From assembly GCA_903825015.1 (NCBI GenBank), contig CAIJYZ010000042.1, positions 1 to 32,561 on the forward strand: a stretch of DNA of 32,561 nucleotides. Direction: 5' to 3'. This document shows, in pieces, positions 20,176 through 27,407 of this stretch. The translations under genes and the position numbers were made by a program. The notes beneath the pieces were generated by a model. That model saw only the letters and a list, made by a program, of their open reading frames with translations. It was not told where the DNA came from and made no database searches. Position 1 is the stretch's first letter; each line of letters begins with the position of its first letter. This stretch comes from an uncultured Actinomycetes bacterium. Its GTDB lineage: Bacteria > Actinomycetota > Actinomycetes > Nanopelagicales > Nanopelagicaceae.

Positions 20176-21053
20176 TAATTTATTTCCATTTCCTTAAACT
20201 GAACTGAAAGCCAGATTTGCCACGCTGCAATCCAAACTAAAGCCGAACCTAATAAATGCGCTGCTACTAAAAGCTGCGGCACACCTTGCAGATATTGAAT
20301 GTAACCAATCGATCCTTGTGCCATTGAAACTAAGAAAAAGATTAAGAGTCGGCTCTTAGTTAATGAAGAAATATCTTTGCGCAAATAGAAAGCAATGGTA
20401 AAGAAGATAAGAATGGCAACTGCAACTCCATGCATCAATGCTGCCTCTTGAATCCTGATGTGTAAGCGAGGCGCTTGAAAATCTCCAGCGTGTGGGCCGG
20501 CACCAGTAACTACGGTTCCTAAAATAATTACAAAAGTTGCCCACATAACGTGAACCTTTGAATAGCTATTTATCTGTCCCTTAATTCCAGTTTTTACCGC
20601 TGGTGCTTTGCGCCGTGAATGAAGAGATGTAGCTGCAGCGATTAAGATCGTTGAGAGTAAGAAGTGGCTTGCCACAGATATCGGATTCAGGTGCGTAAGA
20701 ACTGTTATGCCGCCAAGCACGCCTTGACCAAAAATTCCCAAAAATTGGCCAATTGCAAGGAAGCGAAGATCTTTTCGGCCTGCCTTGAACACTGCGATTA
20801 ATGTCGCAATAGCAATGGCAACCATCACGAAAGTTAGCAATCGATTTGTAAACTCAATCCAGGAGTGAACTGTTCCTTCTGCCTGATTTTTGATTGGCAC
20901 GTATGAACCCGGAGTGCACTCGGGCCATGTGGGGCATCCAAGTCCCGAGCCTGTCAGCCGAACCGCGCCTCCCGTAACGACGATCGCGGCTTGAGAAATA
21001 AGTAAGGCCAAGGTCAGAGGGGAAAGGGCACGAGCTGCGCGTGTGGATGCCAT
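20175..21053 (-). CDS. ctaA: Heme A synthase (CtaA/COX15 family)
   Basis: CtaA oxidises a methyl of heme O to make heme A for aa3-type cytochrome c oxidase, in the cytoplasmic membrane. The 292-residue protein has about eight hydrophobic helices, TGGAVRLTGSGLGCP near 27-41, a cysteine pair C40/C46 in the first external loop, the EXXXH motif (E59, H63), and further candidate heme ligands H130, H208 and H266. ATG 21053 is the start. It is the first gene of the - strand ctaA-tkt-tal-pgi unit. In many actinobacteria ctaB and ctaA flank this region; no ctaB is present here. The upstream TAGGGT suggests a leaderless transcript. Confidence 0.93.
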   Translation of the reverse strand: MASTRAARALSPLTLALLISQAAIVVTGGAVRLTGSGLGCPTWPECTPGSYVPIKNQAEGTVHSWIEFTNRLLTFVMVAIAIATLIAVFKAGRKDLRFLAIGQFLGIFGQGVLGGITVLTHLNPISVASHFLLSTILIAAATSLHSRRKAPAVKTGIKGQINSYSKVHVMWATFVIILGTVVTGAGPHAGDFQAPRLHIRIQEAALMHGVAVAILIFFTIAFYLRKDISSLTKSRLLIFFLVSMAQGSIGYIQYLQGVPQLLVAAHLLGSALVWIAAWQIWLSVQFKEMEIN

Positions 21054-21059
21054 AGCCCA

Positions 21060-21065
21060 ACCCTA
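21060..21065 (-). promoter_or_regulatory. Candidate -10 element of a leaderless ctaA promoter
   Basis: On the - strand TAGGGT ends 6 nt before the ctaA ATG (intervening TGGGCT). No Shine-Dalgarno is present, so transcription would begin at the start codon. No -35 is recognisable. Same arrangement as coaE, DUF3099 and fabG. Confidence 0.4.
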
Positions 21066-21101
21066 TGGCTCAGGCGCCTTAGGCGGGCCGAGTGGCCGAA
21101 G

Positions 21102-21130
21102 GTGTCGAATTACGACACAATACTGTTGTG
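21102..21130 (+). promoter_or_regulatory. Probable SufR operator: two overlapping inverted repeats
   Basis: Two perfect inverted repeats overlap just ahead of sufR. The first is GTGTCG-AATTA-CGACAC (21102-21118), the second CACAA-TACTG-TTGTG (21116-21130); both have 5-nt spacers. They cover the region where the sufR promoter must lie (CACAAT at 21116 or AATACT at 21119 are possible -10 elements). SufR homologues are known autorepressors that bind inverted repeats upstream of suf genes, so operator function is likely by position; binding is inferred. Confidence 0.6.
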
Positions 21131-21133
21131 AAA

Positions 21134-21814
21134 ATGAGCAGCCAACCCAGCGCACTTCCCGGTGATGATTCACGCACCCGTGACCTTGTGGCCCGCTCAA
21201 TTCTTGAAAATGGACCATCAACTGCAGCCGTATTGGGTGAGCGTTTAGGACTGACAGCTGCAGGAATCCGTCGACACCTGGATCTTCTTGTTGGAGATGG
21301 AGTACTTCAGGCGCGCGAACCACATTCGGCACTTATTCGTGGTCGAGGTCGTCCTTCAAAAGTTTTTGTAATGAGTGATAAAGGTCGAGAGCAGTTTGAA
21401 CATTCTTATGATGATTTAGCTGTTGCAGCACTTAAATTTATGTCAGTGCACTCTGGAGATCACTTAGTCACCAGCTTTGCTCAATCAAGAGCAGAAGACA
21501 TCGAACGTAAAGCAAATGTCTCAATTTCCAGTAAGGCAAATAAATCTGAAGCAATCGCAGAATTCTTAAGCGAGCAAGGCTACGCCGCGAGTATTCATCA
21601 AAAACCAATGGGTGAAGAGCTTTGCCAGCATCACTGCCCAATTGCACATGTTGCATCTGAGTTTCCTCAACTTTGTGAAGCCGAGACTGAAGCGCTTTCT
21701 CGTCTTCTTGGAACTCATGTTCAGCGCTTAGCAACAATTGCGCACGGTGATGGCGTGTGTACGACTTTTATACCGAAAATATCCGCCCCAACAAAGCGAA
21801 AGGTACGTGCATGA
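21134..21814 (+). CDS. sufR: Fe-S cluster sensing transcriptional repressor SufR
   Basis: SufR represses the suf operon when it carries an Fe-S cluster and releases it under iron or oxidative stress. The 226-residue protein has an N-terminal winged helix-turn-helix ([29 protein letters not shown], about 29-57, shown in segments: [11 protein letters not shown] is the recognition part) with a wing GRGRPSK (70-76), and a C-terminal cysteine set C164, C168, C181, C209 suited to binding a cluster. ATG 21134 is chosen; GTG 21128 two codons upstream is equally possible and would suit a leaderless mRNA. The stop overlaps the sufB ATG by four bases. It heads the suf operon and is preceded by twin inverted repeats. 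Confidence 0.93.
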   Translation: MSSQPSALPGDDSRTRDLVARSILENGPSTAAVLGERLGLTAAGIRRHLDLLVGDGVLQAREPHSALIRGRGRPSKVFVMSDKGREQFEHSYDDLAVAALKFMSVHSGDHLVTSFAQSRAEDIERKANVSISSKANKSEAIAEFLSEQGYAASIHQKPMGEELCQHHCPIAHVASEFPQLCEAETEALSRLLGTHVQRLATIAHGDGVCTTFIPKISAPTKRKVRA

Positions 21815-23220
21815 CTATCGCACATCCAGAACTCGAAGGAATCGGCAACTATGAATATGGTTGGTCCGATAAGTCCGATGTAGGCACAAATGCAAAACGT
21901 GGACTTAATGAAGATGTTGTGCGCGATATTTCTGCGAAGAAATCTGAACCACAGTGGATGTTGGATCTACGCCTTAAAGGTTTGGGACTCTTTGAAAAGA
22001 AGCCGATGCCTAACTGGGGATCAGATCTCTCCGGAATCTTTTTCGATACGATCAAATATTTCGTTCGCTCAACTGAAAAGCAAGCAGCGACTTGGGATGA
22101 TTTGCCTGATGAGATCAAAAATACTTACGATCGCTTAGGTATCCCTGAAGCAGAGAAGCAGCGCTTAGTTTCTGGTGTAGCCGCTCAGTACGAATCCGAA
22201 GTTGTTTATCATTCAATTCGTGAAGATCTTGAAAAACAAGGCGTGATCTTTCTTGATACAGATAGCGCGCTCAAGCAGCACCCTGAACTCTTTAAAGAGT
22301 ATTTCGGAACTGTAATTCCTGTTGGTGATAATAAATTTGCCGCTCTAAATACATCGGTTTGGTCGGGCGGATCCTTTATCTATGTCCCTAAAGGCGTGCA
22401 CGTAGATATTCCACTTCAAGCATATTTCCGTATTAATACTGAGAATATGGGGCAGTTCGAACGCACACTAATCATTGCCGACGAGGATTCCTATATTCAC
22501 TACGTAGAAGGTTGTACTGCACCAATCTATAAATCAGATTCGCTGCACTCAGCTGTTGTAGAAATCATTGTGAAAAAAGGTGCACGTGTTCGTTACACCA
22601 CGATTCAAAACTGGTCTAACAATGTTTACAACTTGGTAACAAAGCGCGCTACCTGTGCAGAGGGCGCGACAATGGAATGGGTGGATGGAAATATTGGTTC
22701 AAAAGTAACCATGAAGTACCCAGCTATCTTTTTGATGGGGCCACACGCAAAGGGCGAGACGCTGTCTCTTGCTTTTGCTGGAGAAGGCCAGCATCAAGAT
22801 TCAGGTGCAAAGATGGTTCACGCCGCTCCTTACACATCATCATCTGTAATTTCGAAATCTGTTGCACGCAATGGTGGTCGCACTTCATACCGTGGACTTG
22901 TCCAAGTTCAAGAAGGCGCGCATCATTCCAAGAGCACTGTTAAATGCGATGCCCTGCTTGTTGACACGATCTCACGTTCAGATACATATCCCTATGTAGA
23001 TATTCGTGAAGATGATGTATCAATGGGACACGAAGCCACTGTTTCAAAAATCTCAGATGATCAACTTTTCTATTTGATGTCAAGAGGATTAACTGAAGAT
23101 GAAGCCATGGCGATGATTGTTCGTGGATTTATCGAACCAATCGCCCGAGAACTTCCTATGGAATATGCCCTCGAACTCAATCGTCTTATCGAACTTCAAA
23201 TGGAAGGTGCCGTTGGTTAA
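21811..23220 (+). CDS. sufB: Fe-S cluster assembly scaffold protein SufB
   Basis: SufB is the scaffold subunit of the SufBC2D complex on which Fe-S clusters are built. The 469-residue protein has the N-terminal [15 protein letters not shown], the core beta-helix region with VEGCTAPIY (C235), and the C-terminal block with C379 (STVKCDALL) and H407/E408 (SMGHEATVS), which line up with the cluster-assembly Cys and His/Glu of E. coli SufB. The frame is open into sufR, but ATG 21811 overlaps the sufR stop (ATGA) and gives the usual start [10 protein letters not shown]. The stop shares one base with sufD. Fully intact. Confidence 0.97.
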   Translation: MTIAHPELEGIGNYEYGWSDKSDVGTNAKRGLNEDVVRDISAKKSEPQWMLDLRLKGLGLFEKKPMPNWGSDLSGIFFDTIKYFVRSTEKQAATWDDLPDEIKNTYDRLGIPEAEKQRLVSGVAAQYESEVVYHSIREDLEKQGVIFLDTDSALKQHPELFKEYFGTVIPVGDNKFAALNTSVWSGGSFIYVPKGVHVDIPLQAYFRINTENMGQFERTLIIADEDSYIHYVEGCTAPIYKSDSLHSAVVEIIVKKGARVRYTTIQNWSNNVYNLVTKRATCAEGATMEWVDGNIGSKVTMKYPAIFLMGPHAKGETLSLAFAGEGQHQDSGAKMVHAAPYTSSSVISKSVARNGGRTSYRGLVQVQEGAHHSKSTVKCDALLVDTISRSDTYPYVDIREDDVSMGHEATVSKISDDQLFYLMSRGLTEDEAMAMIVRGFIEPIARELPMEYALELNRLIELQMEGAVG

Positions 23221-24302
23221 TGTCAGTTTTAGCAACTAATTACTTAACACCGACTGGACGAGAAGAAGCGTGGCGTTTCACGCCGCTCAAACGACTTCGC
23301 GGTCTGCACGATGGGACATGCGTTACATCGCAGCGCCATTCTCTTATTTCAAAGGCACCTCTACCTGCTGGTGTCACGTTTACGCGTGAAGCACTTTCCC
23401 CTCTTGCAGTTAGCGATGACGTAATTATCGAACGAGTTCGTGGCGGCGCTGTTGATGTTGCACATCTTTCAATCGCCAGCAATACAGAACTGGCAGATGC
23501 AATCTTTTTGACGCGCTCAGAAGGCTCTCTCGATTCTGCAGAGCTTTCTCGTGTTCGTATTTCACTTGGAACTCATGCAAAAGCTACGGTGATTGTTGAA
23601 AATATTGGTGAGACAGTATTAGCTGAAGATTTTGAAATCTCCTTAGCACCAGGGTCTTGTCTGACTTTTGTTTCATTGCAAGAGTTCGATTCAAAGAGTG
23701 TATATACAGCCCGTCACCACGCAGTGGTGGATAAAGATGCAACCTTTAAATCAATAACGGTCACCGTCGGGGGAGATGTTGTCCGGATCCTTCCAACGGT
23801 TGAATTCACTGCCCCCGGAGCATCTGCAGAACTCTTAGGTGTTTACTTTGCAACCACAGGTCAGTTTTTTGAACACCGTATGCATGTCGATCACGCAGTT
23901 CCACATGCTAAATCTCGAGTCAATTACAAAGGCGCTCTAGCTGGCAGAGATGCACACACTGTTTGGATTGGTGACGTGTTGATTCGCGCCGTTGCCGAAG
24001 GTACTGATACTTATGAACTCAATCGAAACCTTCTTTTAACTGACGGTGCGCGAGCAGATTCAGTGCCAAATCTTGAAATCGAAACTGGTGAAATTGTCGG
24101 TGCGGGGCACGCAAGTACCACTGGCCGCTTTGATGACGAGCAGCTGTTCTATTTGATGTCACGTGGAATCACACTCGAAGATGCTCGACGATTGGTCGTG
24201 CGTGGTTTCTTCAATGAAATCATCTCCGAAATTAACAACGAAGAAGTCCAGGAACGTCTCATGAATCGCATAGATGGCGAACTTGAAAGAGCTGGTGCCT
24301 AA
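23220..24302 (+). CDS. sufD: Fe-S cluster assembly protein SufD
   Basis: SufD is the SufB paralogue that pairs with it in SufBC2D and is needed for iron entry. The 360-residue protein begins with GREEAWRFTPLKRL (13-26), typical of SufD, and ends with a domain matching SufB: VNYKGALAGRDAHTVW, NLEIETGEIVGAGHAS with H297 in the position of the conserved SufD histidine, then [17 protein letters not shown] 23220 overlaps the sufB stop by one base. The ferredoxin gene starts directly after its stop codon. Sequence between about residues 60 and 150 is less conserved, as usual for this family. Confidence 0.96.
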   Translation: MSVLATNYLTPTGREEAWRFTPLKRLRGLHDGTCVTSQRHSLISKAPLPAGVTFTREALSPLAVSDDVIIERVRGGAVDVAHLSIASNTELADAIFLTRSEGSLDSAELSRVRISLGTHAKATVIVENIGETVLAEDFEISLAPGSCLTFVSLQEFDSKSVYTARHHAVVDKDATFKSITVTVGGDVVRILPTVEFTAPGASAELLGVYFATTGQFFEHRMHVDHAVPHAKSRVNYKGALAGRDAHTVWIGDVLIRAVAEGTDTYELNRNLLLTDGARADSVPNLEIETGEIVGAGHASTTGRFDDEQLFYLMSRGITLEDARRLVVRGFFNEIISEINNEEVQERLMNRIDGELERAGA

Positions 24303-24599
24303 ATGTCTGATTTAACTTTGGACCAGCTTTCACCAGGTAAACCGATGCGCATTGAAAAAGATGGCAAAAGCATTTGCGTCACAAAGATCGGTGATCAAGT
24401 TTTCGCCGTTGATGACACTTGTACGCACTCGGATGCATCACTTTCTGAAGGTGACATTACGGATTTCAAGATTGAGTGTTGGTTACATGGCGCAGAATTT
24501 GATCTTCGCAACGGCCAGGCCCTTACATTGCCAGCAACGCAACCTTTAGAAACTTATGCAGTAAAAATCGACGGAAATTCCGTCACGGTAGAGATTTAG
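24303..24599 (+). CDS. Rieske-type [2Fe-2S] ferredoxin of the suf operon
   Basis: A 98-residue single-domain Rieske protein with Cys-X-His at C40/H42 (DDTCTHSDASLSEG) and Cys-X2-His at C59/H62 (ECWLHGAEFDL). This is the form annotated as the ferredoxin subunit of non-heme oxygenases. Within actinobacterial suf operons a gene like it commonly lies between sufD and sufC, so electron supply or cluster trafficking for SUF is plausible but unproven. It lacks the disulfide Cys pair of respiratory Rieske proteins. ATG 24303 immediately follows the sufD stop with no gap. No signal peptide or membrane segment, so cytoplasmic. Confidence 0.92.
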   Translation: MSDLTLDQLSPGKPMRIEKDGKSICVTKIGDQVFAVDDTCTHSDASLSEGDITDFKIECWLHGAEFDLRNGQALTLPATQPLETYAVKIDGNSVTVEI

Positions 24600-24622
24600 T
24601 ACACGAGAAGAGAAGAGAAAAA

Positions 24623-25375
24623 ATGAGCACTCTAGAAATCCGCGGACTGAAAGTTTCAGTCAATACAGATAATGGAACAGTCGATATTCTTAAAGGTGTT
24701 GACCTAACGATTAAATCTGGCGAGACTCACGCAATCATGGGGCCTAACGGCTCAGGAAAATCAACTCTTGCTTACTCCATTGCAGGTCATCCTAAATACA
24801 CAATCACTGGCGGTTCTGTAACTCTTGATGGTGCCGATGTATTGGCTATGACAGTTGACGAACGTGCCAAAGCGGGGCTCTTTCTTGCAATGCAATATCC
24901 GGTAGAAGTTCCGGGGGTTTCGGTTTCAAACTTTCTTCGCACTGCAGCTACTGCTCTACGCGGTGAAGCTCCAAAGCTTCGTACATGGGTTGCAGAAGTT
25001 AAAGGCGCAATGGAGGCTCTTAATATGGATGCATCATTTGCCACAAGAAATGTAAACGAGGGATTTTCTGGAGGCGAGAAGAAGCGCCACGAGATTATGC
25101 AGCTTGAGCTACTAAAACCAAAGATGGCGATTTTAGATGAAACAGATTCAGGGTTAGATGTAGACGCCCTGCGCATTGTTTCTGAGGGAGTTAATCGAGC
25201 AAAGGCAGATAACAATCTCGGAGTTCTCCTAATTACTCACTACACACGAATTCTAAAATACATTAAGCCAGATTTCGTTCATGTCTTTGCTAACGGACAC
25301 ATTGTTGAAGAAGGTGGCCCGGATCTAGCTGACAAGCTAGAGGCAAATGGATATGCAGATTACGTGACTAAGTAA
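24623..25375 (+). CDS. sufC: Fe-S cluster assembly ATPase SufC
   Basis: SufC is the ABC-type ATPase of the SufBC2D scaffold. The 250 residues show Walker A GPNGSGKS (40-47), the Q-loop AMQYPVEVPGVS, the signature FSGGEKKR (148-155) in the family form ending KKRHEIMQL, Walker B MAILDETDSGLD (168-179, catalytic E173), and the switch His in LLITHYTRI. The LDETDSGLD segment is characteristic of SufC rather than transporters. The 23-nt gap after the ferredoxin gene holds a purine-rich run AGAAGAGAAGAG that can act as Shine-Dalgarno for ATG 24623. sufS follows after 6 nt. Confidence 0.97.
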   Translation: MSTLEIRGLKVSVNTDNGTVDILKGVDLTIKSGETHAIMGPNGSGKSTLAYSIAGHPKYTITGGSVTLDGADVLAMTVDERAKAGLFLAMQYPVEVPGVSVSNFLRTAATALRGEAPKLRTWVAEVKGAMEALNMDASFATRNVNEGFSGGEKKRHEIMQLELLKPKMAILDETDSGLDVDALRIVSEGVNRAKADNNLGVLLITHYTRILKYIKPDFVHVFANGHIVEEGGPDLADKLEANGYADYVTK

Positions 25376-25381
25376 TTTTCG

Positions 25382-26632
25382 ATGAGTTTTTCTGTTGCGA
25401 ATGTACGCAAAGATTTCCCAATCTTTGAACGTACTATTCGCGACGGCAAAAGATTGGTCTATTTAGATAGTGGGGCTACAGCTCAAAAACCTTGGGCGGT
25501 AATCAATGCCGAAAGTGATTTTTACTCAAAACATAACGCTGCAGTCCATCGTGGCGCGCATCAATTAGCCGAAGAAGCAACTGATGCATATGAAGGTGCG
25601 CGAGCAATTGTCGCCGAATTTATCGGGGCAAATGAAAATGAAATCATATTTACTAAAAACGCCACCGAATCTCTCAATCTTGTGGCTTACGCCATGGGCA
25701 ACGCCGATAAAGGAAATCGCTTTGCTCTCAACAGCGATGACTCAATTGTTGTAACCGAGATGGAGCACCACGCAAATCTGATCCCTTGGCAGCAGTTGGC
25801 AAAGCGCACTGGCGCTGCACTTTCTTGGTTCAAAGTAACTGAAGGCTCGCGTTTAGATTTGAGTAATATCAATCAAGTTATTACAAGTAACACCAAAGTT
25901 GTCGCAGTTACCCATCAATCAAATGTTCTTGGCACTATCAATCCGCTTGAGGCGATAGTCGCGCGAGCACATGAGGTTGGTGCCGTTGTAGTGCTGGACG
26001 CTTGTCAATCAGTTCCACATATGAAAGTTGATGTCACAGAACTCGGTGTTGATTTCTTAGCTTTTTCAGGACATAAAGCAGTTGGACCAACTGGTGTCGG
26101 AGTTCTATGGGGTAAACCTGAACTACTTGACGCGCTGCCACCATTTTTAACTGGTGGCTCTATGGTCTCCAGCGTGACGATGACTGATGCAACCTGGGCG
26201 GACGTCCCACAGAAATTTGAAGCGGGCGTTCCGAACATGGCTCAAGCTGTTGGGCTTGGTGCAGCATTGAACTATCTCTCCACTATCGGCATGGACGCGA
26301 TTCGCGAACATGAAATCTCTTTGACTGAATACGCACTTGAGAAAATGCTTGCTATTCCAGGAATCAGAATTATTGGGCCTCAAAACAATGTTTCCAGAGG
26401 CGCAACGATCGCCTTCACAATTGAGGATATCCATCCTCACGATGTGGGTCAGTTTGTGGATAGTCAAGGAGTTGCAGTTAGAACTGGACATCACTGTGCC
26501 TGGCCACTTGCTAAGTGCATGAATGTACCTGCAACCACACGCGCTTCCTTCTATCTATACAACGACGAACAAGATGTTGATGCTTTAGTTGAAGCAGTTG
26601 TAGGTGCTCAGAAATACTTTGGGAGGTTTTGA
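25382..26632 (+). CDS. sufS: Cysteine desulfurase SufS
   Basis: SufS is a PLP enzyme that takes sulfur from L-cysteine as a persulfide for Fe-S assembly. The 416-residue type II desulfurase has YLDSGATAQKP (27-37), EMEHHANLIPW (126-136), D206 for the PLP ring nitrogen, the Schiff-base lysine in FSGHKAVGPTG (K232), and the persulfide-forming cysteine in RTGHHCAWP (C372). ATG 25382 is the start, 6 nt after sufC. The stop shares one base with sufU, its usual sulfur-accepting partner in Gram-positives, which fits a SufS-SufU transfer pair. Confidence 0.97.
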   Translation: MSFSVANVRKDFPIFERTIRDGKRLVYLDSGATAQKPWAVINAESDFYSKHNAAVHRGAHQLAEEATDAYEGARAIVAEFIGANENEIIFTKNATESLNLVAYAMGNADKGNRFALNSDDSIVVTEMEHHANLIPWQQLAKRTGAALSWFKVTEGSRLDLSNINQVITSNTKVVAVTHQSNVLGTINPLEAIVARAHEVGAVVVLDACQSVPHMKVDVTELGVDFLAFSGHKAVGPTGVGVLWGKPELLDALPPFLTGGSMVSSVTMTDATWADVPQKFEAGVPNMAQAVGLGAALNYLSTIGMDAIREHEISLTEYALEKMLAIPGIRIIGPQNNVSRGATIAFTIEDIHPHDVGQFVDSQGVAVRTGHHCAWPLAKCMNVPATTRASFYLYNDEQDVDALVEAVVGAQKYFGRF

Positions 26633-27075
26633 TGCAACTAGATTCTCTGTATCAAGAAGTAATTTTGGATCACTACAAACACCCGCAGCACAAAGGTTTA
26701 AGCCCAATTTTTACCGCTCAGGTTCATCATGTGAATACTAGTTGTGGTGATGAAATTACTCTCAATCTCAACATTGAAAACAATGTGATCACTTCACTAA
26801 CTTGGGATGGTCAAGGCTGCTCTATCTCGCAGGCAAGCGTTTCAATGCTTAGTGATTTATTAATCGAAAAAAGCCTAGAAGAAGCAGATGTGATTGCTAA
26901 ATCATTTTCGCAACTAATGGCGAGCAAGGGCACTTCCGATGGGGATCCTGAGATTCTCGAGGACGCTGTTGCTTTTGCTGGAGTATCAAAGTTTCCAGGA
27001 CGGGTAAAGTGTGCCCTGCTTGGATGGATGGCCTTTAAAGATGCAGCAATTCAGTCACAAGGAGAGAGTAAATGA
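26632..27075 (+). CDS. sufU: Zinc-dependent sulfurtransferase SufU
   Basis: SufU accepts sulfur from SufS and passes it to SufB; it is IscU-like but works as a zinc protein in Gram-positives. The 147-residue protein starts MQLDSLYQEVILDHYKHP and has the ligands C38 and D40 (TSCGDE), C63 (QGCSIS) and C127 (RVKCALLGW). The ~18-residue insertion between the second and third cysteines, typical of SufU, is present. A TTG one codon upstream is in frame, but ATG 26632, overlapping the sufS stop, has the Shine-Dalgarno GGGAGG (26621-26626). Its stop overlaps the next ATG by four bases. Confidence 0.96.
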   Translation: MQLDSLYQEVILDHYKHPQHKGLSPIFTAQVHHVNTSCGDEITLNLNIENNVITSLTWDGQGCSISQASVSMLSDLLIEKSLEEADVIAKSFSQLMASKGTSDGDPEILEDAVAFAGVSKFPGRVKCALLGWMAFKDAAIQSQGESK

Positions 27076-27383
27076 CTACAAGTGTTGATGATGTAACTGA
27101 GGCGATGAAGGATGTCGTCGACCCCGAACTGGGAATCAACGTTGTTGATCTCGGGCTTATATATGACGTTATGGTCGATGAAGCCAATATTGCAATATTG
27201 AATATGACTTTAACCTCTGCTGCATGTCCGCTGCAAGATGTTATCGAAGATCAAACACGTTCGGCATTAGCTGGCATGACTAGCGATGTAAAGATTAACT
27301 GGGTATGGATGCCACCTTGGGGTCCGGACAAAATTTCTGATGACGGTCGTGACCAACTTCGAGCACTTGGATTCACGGTCTGA
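27072..27383 (+). CDS. sufT: SufT / MIP18-like (DUF59) Fe-S assembly factor
   Basis: A 103-residue DUF59 protein, related to SufT and PaaD and to eukaryotic MIP18, which help mature Fe-S proteins. Family signs are VDPELGINVVDLGLIYDV (16-33) and LTSAACPLQD with the conserved C52. ATG 27072 overlaps the sufU stop (ATGA), and its place at the end of the suf operon supports the name SufT. Its specific clients are unknown. PaaD proper has an extra C-terminal zinc ribbon, missing here. No terminator is seen in the 24 nt before the transporter gene. Confidence 0.9.
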   Translation: MTTSVDDVTEAMKDVVDPELGINVVDLGLIYDVMVDEANIAILNMTLTSAACPLQDVIEDQTRSALAGMTSDVKINWVWMPPWGPDKISDDGRDQLRALGFTV

Positions 27384-27407
27384 GCATTAACTCAATAAGG
27401 TAGTCAC

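Noticed and set aside
21757-21810. sufB extended upstream into sufR
   Set aside because: The ATGA overlap at 21811 gives the expected N-terminus; the extension translates to unconserved residues over the sufR C-terminus.
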